The translations under genes and the position numbers were made by a program. From assembly GCA_023910605.1 (NCBI GenBank), contig JAAVVV010000001.1, forward strand, positions 3,028,698-3,092,697: a stretch of DNA of 64,000 nucleotides, read 5' to 3'. The DNA is from Bosea sp. (in: a-proteobacteria). GTDB taxonomy: Bacteria > Pseudomonadota > Alphaproteobacteria > Rhizobiales > Beijerinckiaceae. Shown piece by piece: positions 56,632 through 64,000 of the stretch. The notes beneath the pieces were generated by a model, which was given only the letters and a program-made list of their open reading frames with translations, made no database searches and had not been told where the DNA came from. How positions within the stretch are numbered: the stretch's first letter is position 1; each line of letters opens with the position of its first letter.

Positions 56632-57769
56632 GGCCGCGCCCTTCCCCGAACTGCACCATCCCCTCGGCGCGTGGCCGCTTGCGCGTCAACGCCACCAAGA
56701 AGCCCATGGCCAGAGCCAGCGACCACAAGGACGAGCCGCCATAGGAGATGAAGGGAAGCGTCATGCCCTTGGCCGGCATCAGGTGCACGTTCACGAACAT
56801 GTTGATGAGCGCCTGCATGCCGAACAGCAGGGCAAGCCCGGTCACGGCCAGGCGCCGGAACGGATCCTCCGCCGAGAGCGCGATCCAAAGCGCCCGCAAC
56901 ACCACCGTCGCGAAGATGGCGACGATGACGAGGCAAGCCACCACGCCGAACTCCTCGGCGGTGACGGCGAAGATGAAGTCGGTGTGCGCGTCGGGAAGGA
57001 TGCGCTTGACGGTTCCCTCCCCCGGCCCCTTGCCGAGGAAGCCGCCCGCGACGAAGCTCTCGAGGGCGGTGTCGACCTGGAAGCTGTCGCCGGAATTCTT
57101 GTCCATGAAGCGCTCGATGCGCTCGCGCACATGGGGCACGAATTCATAGGCAAGGCCGATCCCGATGAGACCCAGGCCGCCCAGGCTCAGCCCCCAGAAC
57201 CAGTGCAGGCCCGCAATGAAGACAAGACCGGCCCAGACCAGCGTGACCAGCATGGTCTGCCCGAAATCGGGCTGGAGGATGAGCGGCACCACGGTCAGCG
57301 GCAAGAGCAGGAAGGCGAGCGCCGTGCCCGGGACATCGGGCCGCCTCGCGCTTTCGGAGAAGGCCCATGCAATCAGGATGACGAAGGACGGCTTGAGGAA
57401 CTCCGACGGCTGCAGGGTCATGCCGCCGAGAGAAAGCCAGCGCCGCGCCCCCTTCACCTCCGCGCCGATGTAAAGGCACGCGATCACCCCGATCAGCGAG
57501 CCGATGAAGGTGAGCAGAGCCAGCCGACGCACCCAGCGCGGCGACATGAACGAGACCACCAGCAGGATCACGACAGCCGGAGCGAGGAAGATGGCCTGCC
57601 GGCTGACGAAGTGGAAGGTGTGAAGGCCGAGCCGCTCTGCCACGGGCGGTCCGCCCGCCATCAGCAGCACGACGCCGATCACCATCAGCCCGAAGATCGC
57701 GAAGAGCAGCGTGCGGTCGACCGTCCACCACCAGTTGCCCAGAAGGGTCGGCTCGACGCGCGATGACAT
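56624..57769 (-). CDS. ftsW: SEDS peptidoglycan polymerase FtsW
   Basis: 381 aa, ten TM segments of the SEDS family. Conserved pieces include GARRWLSLGGMTLQPSEFLK (the active loop region), LILQPDFGQTMLVTLVWAGL, NSGDSFQVDTALESFVAGGF and MTLPFISYGGSSLWSLALAM. It polymerises septal glycan with FtsI. ATG 57769 begins MSSRVEPTLLGNWWWTVDR; an upstream in-frame start would add 51 unusual residues. The genes that often precede it (murD, mraY, murF) are not in the window; instead a divergent met operon starts 233 bp away. Confidence 0.95.
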   Translation of the reverse strand: MSSRVEPTLLGNWWWTVDRTLLFAIFGLMVIGVVLLMAGGPPVAERLGLHTFHFVSRQAIFLAPAVVILLVVSFMSPRWVRRLALLTFIGSLIGVIACLYIGAEVKGARRWLSLGGMTLQPSEFLKPSFVILIAWAFSESARRPDVPGTALAFLLLPLTVVPLILQPDFGQTMLVTLVWAGLVFIAGLHWFWGLSLGGLGLIGIGLAYEFVPHVRERIERFMDKNSGDSFQVDTALESFVAGGFLGKGPGEGTVKRILPDAHTDFIFAVTAEEFGVVACLVIVAIFATVVLRALWIALSAEDPFRRLAVTGLALLFGMQALINMFVNVHLMPAKGMTLPFISYGGSSLWSLALAMGFLVALTRKRPRAEGMVQFGEGRGHG

Positions 57770-57969
57770 GGCAGGCTGGCTCCAGGAAAAGGATTCGAGC
57801 GCACGCTGGGCGGACCCCGCGGTAATCCAGCGTTCACCATGTGGCGGAACGGTTAAGGGAGCGTTGACGCTCGCCCTCTGCTGAAGGCCCAACCCCGGCT
57901 GCATGGCTTCGTTCCTCGCCACCGGCGAGATGTCGGCAAGGCACTTGCCCTCACCTGGGGATTGACATA

Positions 57970-57987
57970 AAGATATGTTTATATCTT
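57970..57987. promoter_or_regulatory. Perfect palindrome in the met operon promoter
   Basis: AAGATAT, GTTT, ATATCTT. TTGACA (57962-57967) lies just upstream and overlaps the expected -35 position, so a protein bound here would cover the promoter. It is 15 bp from the ATG of the ArsR-methyltransferase gene, the natural candidate for binding it. Confidence 0.65.
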
Positions 57988-58002
57988 CGGGGAAGCTGCC
58001 GC

Positions 58003-59016
58003 ATGGTCGATCTTGTTCACCATTCCTTGCCGAGCCTGCTTGCCGGGCTGCGCGCCGCTGGCGAGGAGACGCGCCTGCGCATCCTTGCTCTGCTCGCCAA
58101 GGGTGAGCTCTCGGTCTCGGACATGACCGACATTCTTGGCCAATCGCAGCCTCGCATCTCGCGTCATCTCAAGCTGATGGCCGAGGCGGGCCTGATCGAG
58201 CGCCATCGCGAAGGCGCCTGGGCTTTTTTCCGCCTTGCGCAGGGCACTGCCAGCGGAACCCTGGCGCGGGCTCTAGCCGACACGATCTCGCCCGATGATC
58301 CTGTCGTGGCCAGCGATCAGGAGAGGCTGGCGGCCGTGCGCGCGCAGCGCTCGCAGGCGGCCGAGGTCTATTTCACGCGGGTGGCGCGCGACTGGGACCG
58401 CGTGCGCTCTCTTCATGCTCCTGACGAGGCCGTTGAGGCTGCGGTCGCCGATGTGATCGGAGCTGGCCCGATCGGCTCGCTGCTGGATCTCGGCACCGGC
58501 ACGGGGCGGATGCTCCAGCTCTTCGGGCCCCGCGCCAGCCGCGCGGTCGGCGTCGACGCCAGTCACGCCATGCTGGCGGTGGCGCGCGCCAATCTGGAGC
58601 GCGGCAGGCTGGCAAGGGTGGAGCTGCGGCAATGCGACATCCATGCCCTGCCCTTTGGCCGCAACGCCTTCGATGTCGTCATCGTCCATCAGGTCCTGCA
58701 TTTTCTGGACGATCCGGCCCGCGCCCTGCGCGAGGCGGCCGCCGCGCTCACTCCGGGCGGCCGCATCATCGTCATCGATTTCGCGGCCCATGGACTCGAG
58801 TTCCTGCGCACCGACCACGCGCATCGCCGCCTCGGCTTCACCGGCGAGCAGATGGCCGAGTGGTTCGGCCAGGCCGGGCTTGCCGTCAGCGCGCCGCGCA
58901 CGGTGGGGCACGGGTCGGGCGATGCCGCCACACTCACCGTCACACTCTGGATCGCCGAGGATGCCCGACAGCACGGCGATCTTCCGCTTCGCAGCAATCG
59001 ACTGGAGGTCGCCTGA
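58003..59016 (+). CDS. ArsR-family regulator fused to SAM-dependent methyltransferase domain
   Basis: 337 aa. An ArsR winged HTH (about residues 8-90, LRILALLAKGELSVSDMTDI, LGQSQPRISRHLKLMAEAGL) is joined to a class I methyltransferase domain (SLLDLGTGTGRMLQLFGPRA at about 157-176; VVIVHQVLHFLDDPARALRE). In alphaproteobacteria this protein precedes metF-metH and is thought to sense S-adenosylmethionine or its product and control methionine-cycle genes. It starts just after a perfect palindrome and is followed after 1 bp by metF. Confidence 0.9.
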   Translation: MVDLVHHSLPSLLAGLRAAGEETRLRILALLAKGELSVSDMTDILGQSQPRISRHLKLMAEAGLIERHREGAWAFFRLAQGTASGTLARALADTISPDDPVVASDQERLAAVRAQRSQAAEVYFTRVARDWDRVRSLHAPDEAVEAAVADVIGAGPIGSLLDLGTGTGRMLQLFGPRASRAVGVDASHAMLAVARANLERGRLARVELRQCDIHALPFGRNAFDVVIVHQVLHFLDDPARALREAAAALTPGGRIIVIDFAAHGLEFLRTDHAHRRLGFTGEQMAEWFGQAGLAVSAPRTVGHGSGDAATLTVTLWIAEDARQHGDLPLRSNRLEVA

Positions 59017-59017
59017 C

Positions 59018-59935
59018 ATGGCCCTTTCCTACCGCCCGAGCCGTCATTCGACCCGGCGTCCCAACGTCTCCTTCGAGTTCTTCCCGCCAAAGACCGAGGA
59101 GATGGAACTGGCGCTCTGGGAATCCGTGCGCCGACTCGAGACGCTTGATCCGAGCTTCGTGTCGGTGACCTACGGCGCCGGCGGCTCGACCCGCGAGCGC
59201 ACCCACGCCACGGTCAAGCGCATGGTCGAGGAAACGAAGCTCAGGCCCGCCGCGCATCTGACCTGCGTATCCGCCTCCAGGACGGAGGTGGACGAGGTCA
59301 TCCGCTCATATTGGGATGCCGGCGTTCGCCACATCGTGGCCTTGCGCGGCGACCCTGCGGGCGGGCTGGGCACCGCCTATGAGCCGCACCCGCATGGCTA
59401 TCACCAGACCTCCGATCTGGTGGCCGGGATCAAGGCCATCGGCGATTTCCAGGTCACCGTCTCGGCCTATCCGGAGAAGCACCCCGAGGCCGCCTCTCTG
59501 GACGCGGACATCGATGCGTTGAAGATGAAGGTGGATGCCGGCGCGACCCGCGCCATCACCCAGTTCTTCTTCGATAACGACCTGTATTTCCGTTTCATGG
59601 ACAAGGTGCGCGCCCGCGGCATCGACATACCCATCCTGCCGGGCATCGTGCCGGTGCAGAACTTCAAGCAGACGGCCAACTTCGCCCGCAAGACCGGCGC
59701 GTCCGTGCCGCAGTGGCTGGCCGACCGTTTCGAGGGGCTCGAGGATGACATCGCGACCCGCCGCCTCGTGGCGGCGGCGGTCTGCGCCGAGCAGGTGCTC
59801 GACCTGATCGATCGCGGCTGCGGCGACCTGCACTTTTACACGATGAACAAGGCGGATCTGGTCTACGCCATCTGTCATCTGATCGGCCTGCGCGCGGACA
59901 AGCCCGCCGCTGCCGTCGCCGTGGCCGCGGAGTGA
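59018..59935 (+). CDS. metF: 5,10-methylenetetrahydrofolate reductase
   Basis: 305 aa TIM barrel. [68 protein letters not shown], and [17 protein letters not shown] are hallmark segments. It supplies 5-methyl-THF for MetH, encoded 52 bp downstream. GGAGG precedes ATG 59018. The start lies 1 bp after the regulator's stop, so one transcript is expected. Confidence 0.96.
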   Translation: MALSYRPSRHSTRRPNVSFEFFPPKTEEMELALWESVRRLETLDPSFVSVTYGAGGSTRERTHATVKRMVEETKLRPAAHLTCVSASRTEVDEVIRSYWDAGVRHIVALRGDPAGGLGTAYEPHPHGYHQTSDLVAGIKAIGDFQVTVSAYPEKHPEAASLDADIDALKMKVDAGATRAITQFFFDNDLYFRFMDKVRARGIDIPILPGIVPVQNFKQTANFARKTGASVPQWLADRFEGLEDDIATRRLVAAAVCAEQVLDLIDRGCGDLHFYTMNKADLVYAICHLIGLRADKPAAAVAVAAE

Positions 59936-59987
59936 CGCGCCAGCCCGGCGCATGCCCTGCGGATCGCCAGAACCAAGGAATGACCTG

Positions 59988-62900
59988 ATGCCCAACCCCT
60001 TCCCGCCCGTCGACGGCGCCGCGATCGGCAAGGCCCTGCGTGCGGCTGCATCGGAGCGCATCCTTGTCATCGATGGCGCGATGGGCACGGAAATCCAGAA
60101 CCTGAAGCTCTCCGAAAGCGACTTTCGCGGCGAGCGTTTCAAGGGCTGGAGCCACGACCTCAAGGGCAACAACGACCTCCTGGTGCTGACCCAGCCCGAT
60201 GCGATCCGCCAGATCCACCTCGACTACTTCCTGGCCGGCTCGGACATCGTGGAGACCAACACCTTTTCCTCCACCGCCATCGCGCAGGCCGACTACCACA
60301 TGGAGGCGCTGGCCTATGAACTGAATGTCGAGGCGGCCCGCCTTGCCCGCGAGGCCGCGATCCTCGCCCGGAAGCAGGACGGCCGGGCGCGCTATGTGGC
60401 CGGCGCCATCGGGCCGACCAACCGCACACTGTCGATATCGCCGGACGTCAACAACCCAGGCTATCGGGCCGTGACCTTCGATCAGGTGCAGGGCAGCTAT
60501 GCCGAGCAGGTGCGCGGGCTCATCGATGGCGGATCGCAACTGATCCTGATCGAAACGATCTTCGACACGCTCAACGCCAAGGCGGCCATCGTCGCCGTCG
60601 AGCAGGTCTATCGTGAGAAGGGCGTGCGCCTGCCAGTGATGATCTCCGGCACCATCACCGATCTGTCCGGCCGCACGCTGTCCGGCCAGACCACCGAGGC
60701 TTTCTGGGCCTCGGTCAACCATGCGAACCCGCTGACCATCGGCCTCAATTGCGCGCTCGGCGCACGCGAGATGCGCGCCCACATCGCGGACCTCTCGCGT
60801 GTGGCGGGAACGCTGGTCTGCGCCTATCCCAATGCCGGCCTGCCAAACGAGTTCGGCCTTTATGACGAGCGCCCCGAGGCGACCGCGCACATGCTGGCGG
60901 AGTTCGCCGATGCAGGCCTCGTCAACATGGTCGGCGGCTGCTGCGGCACGACCCCTGCGCATATCCGCGCCATCGCCGAGGCGATGAAGGGCAAGGCCCC
61001 GCGCGTGCCCCCCAGCCCGAAGGTGATGATGCGGCTTTCGGGCCTCGAGCCCTTCAATCTCGATGACGCGATCCGCTTCGTGAATGTAGGCGAGCGCACC
61101 AACGTCACCGGTTCAGCCAAATTCCGCAAGCTCATCAAGGAAGGCGATTACGCCGCCGCCCTCGATGTCGCGCGCGACCAGGTGGCCAACGGCGCCCAGA
61201 TCATCGACGTGAACATGGACGAGGGCCTGCTCGACTCGGAAAAGGCGATGGTCGAGTTCCTGAACCTGATCGCCTCGGAGCCGGACATTTCCCGGGTGCC
61301 GATCATGGTGGACTCGTCAAGGTTCCCCGTGATCGAGGCCGGCCTCAAGACCATCCAGGGCAAGCCGATCGTCAACTCCATCTCGATGAAGGAAGGCGTT
61401 GACGCCTTCATCGAGCAGGCCCGCATCTGCCGCATGTATGGCGCAGCGGTCGTGGTCATGGCCTTCGACGAGGAGGGCCAGGCCGACAGCTACGAGCGCA
61501 AGGTCGAGATCTGCAGCCGCGCCTACGACATCCTCGTCAATCAGGTCGGCTTCCCGCCCGAGGACATCATCTTCGATCCGAATATCTTCGCCGTCGCCAC
61601 CGGCATCGAGGAGCATAACGACTACGGCAACGCCTTCATCCAGGCGACGAAGACCATCCGCGAGACCTTGCCCCATGCTCACATCTCGGGCGGGGTCTCC
61701 AACCTCAGCTTCTCTTTCCGCGGCAACGAGCCCGTGCGCGAGGCGATGCACTCGGTCTTCCTCTACCACTGCATCAAGGTCGGCATGGACATGGGCATCG
61801 TGAATGCCGGCCAGCTCGGCGTCTACGAGAACCTCGATCCCGAATTGCGCGAGCTGTGCGAGGACGTGGTCCTCAACCGGCGCGCTGACGCCACCGAGCG
61901 CCTGCTCGACGCCGCCCCGCGCTTCAAGGGCGATGGCGGCCAGTCGGTGAACCTGAAGGACCTCGCCTGGCGCGACCAGCCGGTCGAGAAGCGGCTCGAG
62001 CACGCTCTGGTCAACGGCATCACCGAGTTCATCAACATCGACACCGAGGAAGCGCGGGCCAAATCCGAGCGGCCGCTGCACGTCATCGAGGGCCCGCTGA
62101 TGGCCGGCATGAACGTGGTCGGCGATCTGTTCGGCGCCGGCAAGATGTTCCTGCCGCAGGTGGTCAAGTCCGCCCGCGTCATGAAGCAGGCCGTCGCCTG
62201 CCTCATGCCCTACATGGAGGAGGAGAAGGCGAAGTCCGGCCTCTCCCAGTCCTCCGCCGCCGGCAAGGTCCTGATGGCGACGGTCAAGGGCGATGTCCAC
62301 GATATCGGCAAGAACATCGTCGGCGTCGTGCTCCAGTGCAACAATTACGAGGTCATCGATCTGGGCGTGATGGTCCCGGCGGCGAAGATCCTCGAGATCG
62401 CCCGCAAGGAGAAGGTCGACATCATCGGCCTGTCTGGCCTCATCACGCCCTCGCTCGACGAGATGGTGCATGTCGCGGCGGAAATGGAGCGCGAGGGCTT
62501 CGACATTCCGCTGCTGATCGGCGGGGCGACCACGTCTCGCGTCCACACCGCCGTGAAGATCCACCCCTCCTATTCACGCGGGCAGGCAGTCTATGTGACC
62601 GATGCCAGCCGCGCGGTGGGCGTGGTCTCGACCCTGCTCTCGAACGACAACAAGGGCGGCTATGTCGAGACCGTGCGCGCCGAATATGCCAGGGTCGCGG
62701 ACGCCCATCGCCGTTCCGAGGCCGACAAGCAACGTCTCTCGCTGGCGAAGGCCCGCGCCAATGCGCAGAAGATCGACTGGGCGAGCTACACGCCGCCAAG
62801 GCCAAGCTTCACCGGAACGCGCACCTTCCGCACCTACGACCTCGCCGATCTGGTGAGCTGCATCGACTGGACCCCCTTCTTCCAGACCTGGGAGCTGAAG

Positions 62901-63740
62901 GGGCGCTATCCCGCCATCCTCTCCGACGAGAAGCAGGGCGCCGCCGCCCGCGCTCTGTGGGACGACGCCCAGGCCATGCTCAAGCGCATCGTCGACGAAC
63001 GCTGGTTCAACCCCAAGGCCGTGATCGGCTTCTGGCCGGCCAACGCCGACGGCGACGACATCCGCCTCTTCACGGGCGAGAGCCGCACGGAGGAACTGGC
63101 CACATTCCACGGGCTGCGCCAGCAGCTTTCCAAGCGCGATGGCCGCCCGAACCTGTGCCTGAGCGACTTCGTGGCGCCAGTCTCCAGCGGCATGGCGGAT
63201 TACATCGGCGGCTTCGTCGTGACAGCAGGCCCCGAGGAGGAGCGCATCGCCGAGCGCTTCGCGCGCGACAATGACGATTATCGCTCGATCATGGTGAAGG
63301 CGCTGGCCGACCGTATCGCCGAGGCCTTCGCCGAGCGCATGCACCAGCGCGTGCGCAAGGAGTTCTGGGGCTACGCCGCCGACGAGACGGTCTCCAATGA
63401 GGAGTTGATCCTGGAGCAGTATCAGGGCATCCGCCCGGCGCCGGGCTATCCCGCCCAGCCCGACCACACCGAGAAGTCCACGCTCTTCACGCTGCTGGGC
63501 GCCGAACGGCAGGTTGGCGTGAAGCTGACGGAAAGCTTCGCCATGTGGCCAGGCTCCTCGGTCTCGGGCCTGTATCTCGCCCATCCCGACGCGCATTACT
63601 TCGGCGTCGCCAAGGTGGAGCGTGATCAGGTCGAGGATTATGCCACCCGCAAGGGCATGAGCATCATCGAGGTCGAGCGCTGGCTGACGCCTATCCTCAA
63701 CTACGATCCGCTTGCCTATCGCGTGGAAGCGGCCGAGTGA
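59988..63740 (+). CDS. metH: Cobalamin-dependent methionine synthase
   Basis: 1250 aa (E. coli 1227), all four modules present. Homocysteine domain: [12 protein letters not shown], zinc Cys in GLNCALGA and [13 protein letters not shown]. Folate domain: [21 protein letters not shown]12 domain: [16 protein letters not shown] with lower-ligand His771. Activation domain: the C-terminal third with [20 protein letters not shown]. It methylates homocysteine using 5-methyl-THF. ATG 59988 is preceded by AAGGAA at a good distance. No cobalamin or SAM riboswitch was seen in the operon. Confidence 0.97.
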   Translation: MPNPFPPVDGAAIGKALRAAASERILVIDGAMGTEIQNLKLSESDFRGERFKGWSHDLKGNNDLLVLTQPDAIRQIHLDYFLAGSDIVETNTFSSTAIAQADYHMEALAYELNVEAARLAREAAILARKQDGRARYVAGAIGPTNRTLSISPDVNNPGYRAVTFDQVQGSYAEQVRGLIDGGSQLILIETIFDTLNAKAAIVAVEQVYREKGVRLPVMISGTITDLSGRTLSGQTTEAFWASVNHANPLTIGLNCALGAREMRAHIADLSRVAGTLVCAYPNAGLPNEFGLYDERPEATAHMLAEFADAGLVNMVGGCCGTTPAHIRAIAEAMKGKAPRVPPSPKVMMRLSGLEPFNLDDAIRFVNVGERTNVTGSAKFRKLIKEGDYAAALDVARDQVANGAQIIDVNMDEGLLDSEKAMVEFLNLIASEPDISRVPIMVDSSRFPVIEAGLKTIQGKPIVNSISMKEGVDAFIEQARICRMYGAAVVVMAFDEEGQADSYERKVEICSRAYDILVNQVGFPPEDIIFDPNIFAVATGIEEHNDYGNAFIQATKTIRETLPHAHISGGVSNLSFSFRGNEPVREAMHSVFLYHCIKVGMDMGIVNAGQLGVYENLDPELRELCEDVVLNRRADATERLLDAAPRFKGDGGQSVNLKDLAWRDQPVEKRLEHALVNGITEFINIDTEEARAKSERPLHVIEGPLMAGMNVVGDLFGAGKMFLPQVVKSARVMKQAVACLMPYMEEEKAKSGLSQSSAAGKVLMATVKGDVHDIGKNIVGVVLQCNNYEVIDLGVMVPAAKILEIARKEKVDIIGLSGLITPSLDEMVHVAAEMEREGFDIPLLIGGATTSRVHTAVKIHPSYSRGQAVYVTDASRAVGVVSTLLSNDNKGGYVETVRAEYARVADAHRRSEADKQRLSLAKARANAQKIDWASYTPPRPSFTGTRTFRTYDLADLVSCIDWTPFFQTWELKGRYPAILSDEKQGAAARALWDDAQAMLKRIVDERWFNPKAVIGFWPANADGDDIRLFTGESRTEELATFHGLRQQLSKRDGRPNLCLSDFVAPVSSGMADYIGGFVVTAGPEEERIAERFARDNDDYRSIMVKALADRIAEAFAERMHQRVRKEFWGYAADETVSNEELILEQYQGIRPAPGYPAQPDHTEKSTLFTLLGAERQVGVKLTESFAMWPGSSVSGLYLAHPDAHYFGVAKVERDQVEDYATRKGMSIIEVERWLTPILNYDPLAYRVEAAE

Positions 63741-64000
63741 AGGGCTGCATCGCGGCCGCCGTCGCGCTGGTTCTGGCCTGTTCGAGTTGGGCCGGACCTG
63801 CCCTCGCCTCCGGCCAGCCCTCAAGCTGGAGCGAGACGAAATGCGCGCGTTACACGGCTGCCTGGTCCGCGCTCATGACCCGGCGCGGCCCCTACGGCCT
63901 CGGCGCTGATTTCCTCGGCCGCCATGAAGCCTTCATCGTCTCGGGCTGCACAAGCGCGCCAGATGTATGCCCACAATCAGCTGCGGAGCTGAATGTCGCG
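63737..64000 (+). CDS. Secreted cysteine-containing protein (partial, runs off the window)
   Basis: 88 codons from a GTG overlapping the metH stop (GTGA). The N-terminus is a signal peptide ([20 protein letters not shown], cleavage near ALA-SG at about 29). The mature part has several Cys ([24 protein letters not shown]) that may form disulfides. The stretch resembles small periplasmic proteins of unknown function found next to metH in related bacteria, but I cannot name a family. The start is chosen by coupling to metH. Confidence 0.65.
   Translation, partial: MKGCIAAAVALVLACSSWAGPALASGQPSSWSETKCARYTAAWSALMTRRGPYGLGADFLGRHEAFIVSGCTSAPDVCPQSAAELNVA

Noticed and set aside
57770-59017. SAM or SAH riboswitch controlling metF-metH
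   Set aside because: No conserved riboswitch core was seen; the short leader holds a protein-type palindrome and the operon begins with an ArsR-type regulator.

Overview
The window is high-GC chromosomal DNA from an alphaproteobacterium, most likely of the order Hyphomicrobiales (Rhizobiales). The evidence is the ftsW-murG-murC / murB / ddl-ftsQ-ftsA-ftsZ-lpxC-bamD-recN-ligA order, a giant coiled-coil protein resembling the polar-growth protein GPR/RgsE, an Omp25/RopB-type barrel, the ArsR-methyltransferase/metF/metH cluster, and CtrA-like TTAACC sites. Genus cannot be fixed from sequence reading alone. No prophage, insertion sequence, CRISPR array or rRNA was seen. There is one tRNA (Lys, CTT).

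Layout. 1-11.1 kb: end of a lutB-lutC lactate-utilisation pair; an XRE-cupin regulator, MFS and EamA transporters; an atypical SDR; a CheZ-like protein; then an MFS gene followed by a complete Mla-type lipid transporter (permease, ATPase, MCE protein, auxiliary lipoprotein). 11.2-18.4 kb: the GPR-like protein (1989 aa, two internal tandem repeat arrays) on the minus strand, a divergent Hpt protein and a [2Fe-2S] ferredoxin. 18.6-23 kb: a class II cytochrome c, a diheme cytochrome c, a convergent molybdenum hydroxylase large subunit without its usual partner subunits, and a rhodanese. 23-25.5 kb: a PilZ-like protein carrying the C-terminal domain of chemoreceptors, a BON-LysM protein, a small membrane protein and a GlcG/HbpS protein. 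25.7-31.5 kb: a purine-catabolism module (puuD, uraH, a puuE-uraD fusion, 8-oxoguanine deaminase) that also holds a decayed toxin-antitoxin relic and an L,D-transpeptidase. The module would take 8-oxoguanine to urate and on to allantoin and allantoate.

31.8-38.5 kb: tRNA-Lys, two EamA transporters flanking the joined remains of phhA and an lrp-type gene, leuA with a leucine-rich leader peptide and competing hairpins, and a divergent Uup-type ABC-F ATPase. 38.6-57.8 kb: the division and cell-wall genes on the minus strand, broken by plus-strand insertions: a DUF2892 gene with a yeeE relic between ddl and murB, and an outer-membrane barrel gene (beside a minus-strand DUF4344 metallopeptidase) between murB and murC. 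Upstream of ftsW, where murD/mraY would often sit, the window instead has a divergent ArsR-methyltransferase, metF, metH operon (58-63.7 kb) with a perfect palindrome in its promoter. The window ends inside a small secreted Cys-containing protein gene.

The most noteworthy signals are the two gene relics formed by internal deletion (phhA/lrp and the antitoxin-PIN fusion), the leuA leader, the repeat arrays in the GPR-like gene, the PilZ-chemoreceptor-domain hybrid, and the partnerless Mo-hydroxylase facing two cytochromes. No function was confirmed by database search; all names come from motif and family recognition.
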